DNA of 20,495 nt from contig JAJZDE010000015.1 of the NCBI GenBank assembly GCA_021828745.1, positions 1 through 20,495 of the forward strand, written 5' to 3'. This DNA comes from Pseudomonadota bacterium. Lineage in GTDB: Bacteria; Pseudomonadota; Gammaproteobacteria; Burkholderiales; Ferrovaceae. Shown here piece by piece: positions 7,512 through 13,421 of this stretch. Each line of letters opens with the position of its first letter. The first letter of the stretch is position 1. The position numbers were made by a program, and so were the translations under genes. The notes below the pieces were generated by a model, which saw nothing but the letters and a program-made list of their open reading frames with translations, did no database searches and had not been told where the DNA came from.

Positions 7512-8623
7512 CCACAGTTGTGCGTATGCCGTCGCTAAATGCCAATGAGGATCAGGCGGTTATTGTTGACTGGCGCATTGACGATGGGGCTCCGGTCAAC
7601 CGAGGCGAGGAAGTTTGTATCGTCGAAACCACCAAGGTTACCTATGAAGTGGTAGCCGAAGCCGATGGGTTTCTTCGGCATCTGGTAGAAATAGGTCAAG
7701 TCGTCAAAAACAACCAGTCCATCGCGATGATTACGGCAACACCGGATGAGGACTATGCGGTTTTACTGGCCTCATTGGAAAAAACGGAATCGGTAACGAC
7801 TGATCGGCGCTGGACCAAGAAGGCGGAACTGGTGGCAAAGAAACTTGGCGTGGATATGAGCATTCTGGCCGCCAAGTTCCCTGACCGTGTTATCACCGAA
7901 GCGGACGTGTTGGCGTCCAATAAACCGGTTTTTGAGGGCAGGGATTTGGTGGAAGATGCTTACCCCGGCTTGCGACCCCAGCGCATTTTACTGATCGGTG
8001 CGGGCGCGGGTGGTGGCTTCGTGACTTTGGATGTGATTTCACGAGTGCAGCATCAGCGTGCAGTCGGTATTCTCGACAACAATGTCGCGTTGCATGGCAA
8101 GACCATGATGGGCGTGCCAATTCTCGGTCCCAATAGTATGGCTGCAGAGTTCTGGGAAAAGAGGGTTTTTGATGCAGCAATAATCTGCATTACGGCCAAT
8201 ATTGCAGATCGCGCTGCCATTTTCGAGGATATGCGGGCCAAGGGTATTCGCTTTGCTAATGTGATAGACCCCTCCACGATAGTCAAGAACTACGTGTCCA
8301 TGGGTGAGGGTAATCTGATTATGGGAAACGGTTACTTGGCGCCTTCTTGCGTCTTGGGTGATAACAACTTCCTCGCCAGCCATGTCTGCATAGAGCATCA
8401 TACCAAGGTTGGCAGCCATTGCACCTTTGGTCCGCGATCAACCACGGCGGGAGCCGTGACGATTGGTGATCGGGTAAAGTTCGGTATGGGTGTTCTGGTG
8501 GAGCCCTACTTGGCCATCGGAGATAATTGCCTGATCCCTTCAGGATGTGTACTCACTAACAATATTCCGCCCAACTCTGTGGTCAAGATGCAATTTAGCC
8601 AGACCATTAAAGCAAGAGATTAA
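7508..8623 (+). CDS. Lipoyl domain / E3-binding domain / PglD-NeuD-like acyltransferase fusion
   Basis: This 371-residue protein joins three modules. Residues 1-78 are a lipoyl domain with the lipoylation hairpin VETTKVTYEV; the target is Lys43 (codon 7634-7636). Residues 102-136 resemble the peripheral subunit-binding domain of E2 (KKAELVAKKLGVDMS...VITEADVLA), which docks E1 or E3. Residues 158-360 are a PglD/NeuD-like sugar acyltransferase. It has a Rossmann part with GAGAGGG (164-170) followed by hexapeptide repeats of a left-handed beta-helix (about 265-356). His297 in EHH lines up by eye with the catalytic His of PglD. The E2 catalytic domain (HxxxDG type) is absent. The protein lies in an overlapping trio with E1-alpha and E1-beta. 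I infer that acyl groups loaded by E1 onto Lys43-lipoate are passed to a sugar, directly or through CoA. The direct route is unproven. Confidence 0.88.
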   Translation: MTTVVRMPSLNANEDQAVIVDWRIDDGAPVNRGEEVCIVETTKVTYEVVAEADGFLRHLVEIGQVVKNNQSIAMITATPDEDYAVLLASLEKTESVTTDRRWTKKAELVAKKLGVDMSILAAKFPDRVITEADVLASNKPVFEGRDLVEDAYPGLRPQRILLIGAGAGGGFVTLDVISRVQHQRAVGILDNNVALHGKTMMGVPILGPNSMAAEFWEKRVFDAAIICITANIADRAAIFEDMRAKGIRFANVIDPSTIVKNYVSMGEGNLIMGNGYLAPSCVLGDNNFLASHVCIEHHTKVGSHCTFGPRSTTAGAVTIGDRVKFGMGVLVEPYLAIGDNCLIPSGCVLTNNIPPNSVVKMQFSQTIKARD

Positions 8624-8627
8624 TATC

Positions 8628-9410
8628 ATGACAGATGAAGCGAAAGATCCATCACGTTTTCGTCAAGTTGGGCAAAATACGGAGGCTGAGCGCAGTTATC
8701 GTCAGGACATGCAGCGCTATTTCGATGAAAGTGCCGGAACTAGTTACGAAAAGATCGAAAATTTTCCAAAATACCTATCGCGTCAATCCTTGGCGCGCTA
8801 TCTGGCGCTTTATGACATTTTTTGCAAGGCACTGACTGTACAGGGGGACGTTGTTCAGTGTGGCCTCAGTTGGGGCGGTTCTTTGATGTACTTCGGATTG
8901 CTTTCCGCCGTTCTTGAGCCGGTCAATTTGCAGCGGCGAGTGATCGGGTTCGATACCTTTGAGGGATTTCCTTCGATTCATGATAAAGATCATCAAGTCT
9001 CCCAACTGAAGAGTGCAGAAATGCGTGTTGGTGGTTTTGTTGCCGACTCTTATTCAGATCTGTGTCGCGCAGTTGAGCTATTCGATCAAAATCGCTTTAT
9101 TGGGCATGTGAATAAAATGGTGCTTGTCAAAGGTGATGCTTGTCAAACTATTCCAGATTTTTTGGTGGCCAATACCCATACCGTTGTCTCGCTCCTTCAT
9201 CTGGATTTTGACCTGTATGAGCCCACGCGAGTAGCCCTGGAGCATTTTCTGCCTCGCATGCCCAAGGGAGCGGTGCTGGTGTTTGATGAACTGAACAACC
9301 GAACTTGGCCAGGGGAGACCACGGCGGTTATCGAAGCTTGCGGCTTGAGAAACCTCAGGGTACAGCGTTTTCCCTTTGAACCATATCTTTCCTATGCAGT
9401 ATTGGGGTAA
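8628..9410 (+). CDS. TylF/MycF-family sugar O-methyltransferase
   Basis: The 260-residue product matches the macrocin O-methyltransferase (TylF) family of SAM- and metal-dependent enzymes. Visible marks are VVQCGLSWGGSLMYFG, IGFDTFEGFPS, LHLDFDLYEPTRVALEHFLP with the metal-binding acidic residues, and GAVLVFDELNNRTWPGE. These enzymes methylate a hydroxyl of a deoxysugar. ATG 8628 is 4 bases after the preceding stop; the frame is open further upstream inside the acyltransferase gene but that extension is implausible. The ribosome site is weak, so coupling to the upstream gene is likely. Its target hydroxyl cannot be told from the sequence. A second, unrelated methyltransferase gene lies downstream. 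Confidence 0.85.
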   Translation: MTDEAKDPSRFRQVGQNTEAERSYRQDMQRYFDESAGTSYEKIENFPKYLSRQSLARYLALYDIFCKALTVQGDVVQCGLSWGGSLMYFGLLSAVLEPVNLQRRVIGFDTFEGFPSIHDKDHQVSQLKSAEMRVGGFVADSYSDLCRAVELFDQNRFIGHVNKMVLVKGDACQTIPDFLVANTHTVVSLLHLDFDLYEPTRVALEHFLPRMPKGAVLVFDELNNRTWPGETTAVIEACGLRNLRVQRFPFEPYLSYAVLG

Positions 9411-9425
9411 TGCATTTCACACTGG

Positions 9426-9461
9426 TCGGATCAATCCGATTTGTTGGATTGAGCTTGGAGG
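9426..9461 (+). promoter_or_regulatory. Alternative hairpins just upstream of a strong ribosome binding site
   Basis: TCAATCC (9431-9437) pairs perfectly with GGATTGA (9446-9452), ending 4 bases before the SD sequence GGAGG (9457-9461). The same TCAATCC segment can instead fold back in TCGGAT/ATCCGA (9426-9431/9434-9439). The two foldings exclude each other. This could be translational control of the mini-ORF and reductase, but it rests on sequence alone. Confidence 0.35.
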
Positions 9462-9469
9462 ATAACCTT

Positions 9470-9550
9470 ATGGCGAGAAGTCATTCCCCGACCCGGGTTG
9501 CTGATTCGTCAAATAGACGACTGTTTCATTTACCGAGATGGCGTGAATGA
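9470..9550 (+). CDS. Candidate 26-codon upstream ORF coupled to the reductase gene
   Basis: ATG 9470 follows a consensus SD GGAGG (9457-9461) at 8 bases. The ORF encodes a basic peptide beginning MARSHSPTRV and ending LPRWRE. Its TGA (9548-9550) overlaps the ATG of the reductase gene (9547-9549). The reductase has no other clear ribosome site, so this looks like a translated leader. The peptide has no relative I know. It could also be a chance ORF using a site meant for an N-terminal variant, although no in-frame extension exists. Confidence 0.45.
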   Translation: MARSHSPTRVADSSNRRLFHLPRWRE

Positions 9551-10395
9551 TGTTTACGGTACTTGGCTCTGGTGGTTTTATCGGCGGCCAATTGGTGGAT
9601 GCTCTTGAAGCAATAGACAGGGCAGCTGTCTATGCGCCGCTACCCAAAGATGGGGCGGATATTTCCGACGAAATATTTGACCGCGATCTAGGTCATGTTT
9701 TTTATTGTATTGGGCTCACCGCAGATTTTCGAAGCCGCCCTTTAGATACGGTAAAGGCGCATGTATGTTTATTGAGGAGACTGCTTGATCGAGGCCGGTT
9801 TGAGTCGCTAACTTATTTGTCCAGCACGCGGGTTTATGAAGGTGCTGCAACGACTGATGAATCGACAATATTGCAGGTGGATCCGACAAACCCAGGGCAC
9901 CTCTACAATTTAAGCAAGTTGATGGGCGAGTCCTTGTGTCATGCAAGCGGGCATAATGCCAGGGTGGTTCGCTTGTCGAATGTTTTTGGGCGCGCCATGC
10001 CGGCGCAGAATTTCATTAGCCGAGTGTTTCATGAGGCTGCGAGTACAGGGAAAGTTCAATTTCTGACTTCTTCCCGCTCAGCTAAGGATTACGTTTCTGT
10101 CAATGACGTGGTGCGTTGGTTGCCGCAGATTGCGCAGCATGGTATTCATTCCATCTACAATGTTGCCAGTGGAACAAACTTGAGCAATGCCGGAATCGCG
10201 TCATTGCTGGAACAAAAAAGGATTGTGGTTGGTTTTTCTGAAGGTGCTCCGGATTGGTCATTTCCGGTTATTGACAACAACCGCTTGGTTGAGGAATTTG
10301 GCGGTGCGCAGAGTAGTCTGGCCAACGAATTTGAATATTTGTTTGATTGTTTTATCAATCACGATAATGGTATCGAAGATGAACGAATCACTTGA
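9547..10395 (+). CDS. NAD(P)-dependent sugar epimerase/ketoreductase (extended SDR)
   Basis: The 282-residue protein begins with the nucleotide-binding motif GSGGFIGG. It carries the SDR active-site set: SS of YLSSTRVYEG and Y-x3-K in YNLSK. It also has RLSNVFGR and KDYVSVNDVVRW, typical of the sugar-nucleotide epimerase/dehydratase family. It is shorter than RfbG and has a trimmed C-terminal substrate domain, as seen in many 4-ketoreductases. In this context it is the best candidate to reduce the C4 ketone of the methylated CDP-sugar, giving the final deoxysugar. Two ATGs are adjacent (9547, 9550). The 3' end overlaps the next gene by about 17 bases. The reaction is inferred from the cluster; epimerase activity is equally compatible with the family. 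Confidence 0.8.
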   Translation: MMFTVLGSGGFIGGQLVDALEAIDRAAVYAPLPKDGADISDEIFDRDLGHVFYCIGLTADFRSRPLDTVKAHVCLLRRLLDRGRFESLTYLSSTRVYEGAATTDESTILQVDPTNPGHLYNLSKLMGESLCHASGHNARVVRLSNVFGRAMPAQNFISRVFHEAASTGKVQFLTSSRSAKDYVSVNDVVRWLPQIAQHGIHSIYNVASGTNLSNAGIASLLEQKRIVVGFSEGAPDWSFPVIDNNRLVEEFGGAQSSLANEFEYLFDCFINHDNGIEDERIT

Positions 10396-11131
10396 CCAGT
10401 TTGAGGCGGAAAAAGCTGCCCGCATAGAAGCATTTGGAAAAGACATCGCATTTCAGAATCGATCGCGCGATTGGTTGGAAGAAAGCATGCGCAAGTTATA
10501 TGTATACAATTTTTCCTGGCTCGGTCGTCCTATCATCCAAAATCCAATCGATATCATGGCAATGCAGGAGATCATCTGGAAGGTAAAACCGGACTTAATT
10601 ATTGAAACAGGAATTGCTCATGGGGGCTCGCTCGTTTTTTCGGCTTCCATGCTGGAATTGAATGCCGCCTGTGGCGGCCCCTCCGATGCAGAGGTATTGG
10701 GTATTGATATCGATATTCGCCCACATAACCGCAAGGCGATCGAAGGACATCCTATGTCCAAGCGCATTGCCATGTTTGAAGGTTCCAGCACTGCACCTGA
10801 AGTGATCGCACAAGCGAAGGAAAAAGCGAAGGGTAAGAATCGAATACTTATTTGCCTAGACTCCAACCATACCCATGAACATGTACTCGCTGAATTGGAG
10901 GCGTATGCCCCACTTGTCAGCGCTGGAAGTTATTGCGTAGTCTTCGACACGTTTGTGGAGGACGTGCCAGCCCTTGTTTTTAAAAATCGCCCTTGGCATC
11001 CAGGTAATAGCCCAAAAACCGCAGTATGGGAATACTTGAAAACTCACCCTGAGTTTGAGATTGATAAAAGCATTCACCAGAAGTTGCTCATTACCGTTGC
11101 GCCTGACGGATACCTGAAAAGGATTTCATGA
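10379..11131 (+). CDS. CmcI/rhamnosyl O-methyltransferase family SAM-dependent methyltransferase
   Basis: The 250-residue product matches the cephalosporin hydroxylase (CmcI) family, which also includes rhamnosyl O-methyltransferases of glycopeptidolipid synthesis. Marks are LIIETGIAHGGSLVFSASML (SAM loop), VLGIDIDIRPHNR, GSSTAPEVI, and ILICLDSNHTHEHVLAEL. A late VVFDTFVEDVP and a WHPGNSP segment follow. The start may be ATG 10379 or ATG 10367; both lie inside the end of the reductase gene. A frame open from 10187 is a longer read-through and unlikely. It probably adds a methyl group to a sugar hydroxyl, complementing the TylF-type enzyme. Family names mention a hydroxylase, but methyltransfer is the better-supported reaction in sugar clusters. 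Confidence 0.83.
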   Translation: MNESLDQFEAEKAARIEAFGKDIAFQNRSRDWLEESMRKLYVYNFSWLGRPIIQNPIDIMAMQEIIWKVKPDLIIETGIAHGGSLVFSASMLELNAACGGPSDAEVLGIDIDIRPHNRKAIEGHPMSKRIAMFEGSSTAPEVIAQAKEKAKGKNRILICLDSNHTHEHVLAELEAYAPLVSAGSYCVVFDTFVEDVPALVFKNRPWHPGNSPKTAVWEYLKTHPEFEIDKSIHQKLLITVAPDGYLKRIS

Positions 11132-11189
11132 TAGAAGCGCGCATAAAACCACCTTTGTATACAGTCTTCCTTAAAATCAGGGATAAAGC

Positions 11190-11963
11190 ATGAAAGCCGT
11201 CATACTTGCCGGTGGCCTGGGCACTCGTATCTCAGAAGAGACTCACCTCAAACCAAAACCCATGGTTGAAATTGGCGGAAGGCCGATCCTATGGCACATC
11301 ATGAAGGTTTATTCACACCACGGGGTCAATGACTTCATCATCTGCTGTGGCTACAAGGGTTACGTCATCAAGGAGTATTTTGCAAACTACTTTCTGCACA
11401 TGTCGGATGTCACCTTCGACATGATCCATAACAGCATGGAAATCCGCCAACACTACGCAGAGCCATGGCGCGTGACGGTGGTGGACACAGGTGAGGAAAC
11501 CATGACCGGTGGGCGACTGAAACGGGTATCTCCTTATCTGCATGGGGAGGACACTTTCTGTTTTACTTATGGCGACGGGGTTGGTGACATCAACATCACC
11601 CGGCTCATTGCTTTCCACGAGGCGCAGAGAGTAAAAGCCACGCTGACCGCCACCTCGCCACCCGGCCGCTTTGGCGCGTTGGAAACTGATGGTGCCAGGG
11701 TGCTCAGTTTCAAGGAGAAGCCTACCGCCGATGATGCCATGATCAGTGGTGGTTTCTTTGTGCTCTCACATGAGGTCATTGATCTCATTCAGGACGACAG
11801 CACCCCGTGGGAACAGGGTCCTCTGGAAAAATTGGCCAGAGACGGCCAACTGGCCGCATTTCACCACACGGGTTTTTGGCATCCCATGGACACTCTTCGC
11901 GACAAGACTTATCTGGAAGAGCTGTGGGCTTCTGGTCATGCTCCCTGGAAGGTATGGAAATGA
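11190..11963 (+). CDS. rfbF: Glucose-1-phosphate cytidylyltransferase
   Basis: The 257-residue product is close to RfbF of Salmonella and Yersinia along its whole length. It opens with [17 protein letters not shown] and [10 protein letters not shown], the nucleotidyltransferase signature. The segments [18 protein letters not shown] and [14 protein letters not shown] are family-specific. It makes CDP-glucose from glucose-1-phosphate and CTP. AGGGA lies about 7 bases before the ATG. The gene starts 58 bases after the previous stop and overlaps rfbG at its end. Its presence indicates that the sugars of the cluster are CDP-linked. Confidence 0.95.
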   Translation: MKAVILAGGLGTRISEETHLKPKPMVEIGGRPILWHIMKVYSHHGVNDFIICCGYKGYVIKEYFANYFLHMSDVTFDMIHNSMEIRQHYAEPWRVTVVDTGEETMTGGRLKRVSPYLHGEDTFCFTYGDGVGDINITRLIAFHEAQRVKATLTATSPPGRFGALETDGARVLSFKEKPTADDAMISGGFFVLSHEVIDLIQDDSTPWEQGPLEKLARDGQLAAFHHTGFWHPMDTLRDKTYLEELWASGHAPWKVWK

Positions 11964-13042
11964 ATGCGGACTTTTGGGCGGGCAAGCGGGTATTCCTTAC
12001 GGGCCATACCGGATTCAAGGGAAGCTGGCTCTCACTCTGGCTGCAAAGTCTCGGGGCTGAGCTTACGGGCTGTGCCCTGCCTCCACCCACTGCCCCCAGT
12101 TTGTACGAGGCGGCCCAGGTCGGAGAGGGGATGCGCTCGATCATGGCGGACATCCGCGACCTGCCGACTTTGCAAACCGCCATGCAAGATACGGCCCCCG
12201 AGATTGTCATCCACATGGCAGCGCAATCACGGGTGCGCCATTCTTATATCGACCCGGTTGAAACCTATTCCACCAATGTCATGGGGACGGTGCATTTGCT
12301 GGAAGCGGTGCGGCATACTCCCAGTGTCAAGGCGGTGGTCATCATCACGACCGACAAATGCTACGAAAACCGTGAATGGCTCTGGGGTTACCGGGAAAAC
12401 GAGCCCATGGGGGGTTATGATCCCTACAGCAACAGCAAAGGGTGTGTCGAGCTGGTCAGTTCTGCCTATCGGTTGTCGTTCTTCAACGCCAACACCTACG
12501 CGCAGCATGGGGTAGCCGTGGCCACGGCCCGTTCAGGAAATGTCATTGGGGGTGGTGACTGGTCACCGGATCGGTTGATTCCGGATATTCTCGCAGCGTT
12601 TGAAAGCGAAAAAATTGCCATGATCCGCAACCCCCAAGCCATCCGCCCTTGGCTCCATGTTCTGGAACCGTTGCGTGGTTATTTGACGCTGGCTGAGCGT
12701 CTCTATGAAAGCGGTCCCATGGATGCGGAAGGCTGGAATTTTGGCTGCTGGGACGATGATGTTCAGCCAGTTGGCTGGATCGCTCAGAAAATGGCAGACC
12801 TCTGGGGTGGGGGTGCAAGGTGGCAAACGGATGATCGGGATTATCCCCATGAGTCCGCCATCCTCAAACTGGACATCTCGAAAGCCAAAAGCCGCCTTGG
12901 CTGGTATCCGGTTCTTCCTCTAGAGGAAGCCTTGGGCCTTATCATTGACTGGTCAAGGCAGCGGCAAGCGGGTGTCGATATCCGGAAGTTGACGCTGGGC
13001 CAAATCAACGTCTATCAGGCAATGGCACCAAGTAAAACCTGA
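11960..13042 (+). CDS. rfbG: CDP-glucose 4,6-dehydratase
   Basis: The 360-residue SDR enzyme removes water from CDP-glucose to give CDP-4-keto-6-deoxyglucose. The N-terminus [20 protein letters not shown] carries the NAD-binding GxxGxx[12 protein letters not shown] and YDPYSNSKG supply the catalytic Tyr and Lys, and [20 protein letters not shown] is typical of RfbG. I prefer ATG 11960, which overlaps the rfbF stop as ATGA and has GGAAGG (11948-11953) at good spacing. ATG 11954 is the alternative. RfbH, the 3-dehydratase that would lead to 3,6-dideoxysugars, is not in the window. The ketone may therefore go to the C-methyltransferase branch instead. Confidence 0.95.
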   Translation: MNADFWAGKRVFLTGHTGFKGSWLSLWLQSLGAELTGCALPPPTAPSLYEAAQVGEGMRSIMADIRDLPTLQTAMQDTAPEIVIHMAAQSRVRHSYIDPVETYSTNVMGTVHLLEAVRHTPSVKAVVIITTDKCYENREWLWGYRENEPMGGYDPYSNSKGCVELVSSAYRLSFFNANTYAQHGVAVATARSGNVIGGGDWSPDRLIPDILAAFESEKIAMIRNPQAIRPWLHVLEPLRGYLTLAERLYESGPMDAEGWNFGCWDDDVQPVGWIAQKMADLWGGGARWQTDDRDYPHESAILKLDISKAKSRLGWYPVLPLEEALGLIIDWSRQRQAGVDIRKLTLGQINVYQAMAPSKT

Positions 13043-13067
13043 CCATGTTTTCATTGAATTCCTGTAC

Positions 13068-13093
13068 CTTCTGGCCTTCACTAGTGCCAGAAG
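13068..13093 (+). repeat. Hairpin downstream of rfbG
   Basis: An 8-bp perfect stem with a 10-base loop follows the last gene of the cluster. With no T-run it is at best a weak terminator or an mRNA 3'-end stabiliser. Confidence 0.5.
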
Positions 13094-13294
13094 ATGCTTG
13101 GAACTTTCTGCCAGATTGAGAACCTGTTCCAGTGAAATCCGAGTGCAGGGAAGAGTTCCATATTTTTTCGTCGTTCCCACAATGTCATCCGGTTTCCTTT
13201 GTGCGGTAACGGTCAATGTAGTCACGGTGACGCCTTCGTGGTTTCTTGATGAATCCCATGGTAATGCGGATTCGCCTTACTTTTAATACCTGTC

Positions 13295-13322
13295 TTGACA
13301 ACGGGGTTCGCCATAGTATCCT
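13295..13322 (+). promoter_or_regulatory. Candidate sigma-70 promoter of the GGDEF-EAL gene
   Basis: A perfect TTGACA (13295-13300) is followed after 16 bases by TATCCT (13317-13322), 4 of 6 matches to TATAAT. Transcription would start about 90 bases before the ATG at 13422. It suggests the signalling gene is separate from the sugar cluster. Confidence 0.45.
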
Positions 13323-13421
13323 TATGGACGAGTTGAATATAAATCCGATTCCGGGTGCCCTCGTACTTGGGTCAAATTCAATGAAAGAGACGGCTGGCAG
13401 TGCAACAACAAGGATGCTGTC

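Larger units (their letters stand above)
13043..13421. other. Intergenic region between the sugar cluster and the signalling gene
   Basis: No intact gene is recognised in these 379 bases. A perfect 8-bp inverted repeat CTTCTGGC/GCCAGAAG (13068-13075/13086-13093) lies 25 bases after rfbG but has no T-run. A promoter-like pair sits at 13295-13322. On the minus strand a GTG-started frame (13225 downward) begins VTTLTVTAQ, reminiscent of AbrB/MazE-type antitoxins, but the similarity stops there. It runs into rfbG and I do not call it a gene. Confidence 0.5.

Noticed and set aside
12953..13225. Minus-strand frame beginning like an AbrB/MazE antitoxin
   Set aside because: Only about nine residues look similar, it extends well into rfbG and no toxin gene is adjacent.
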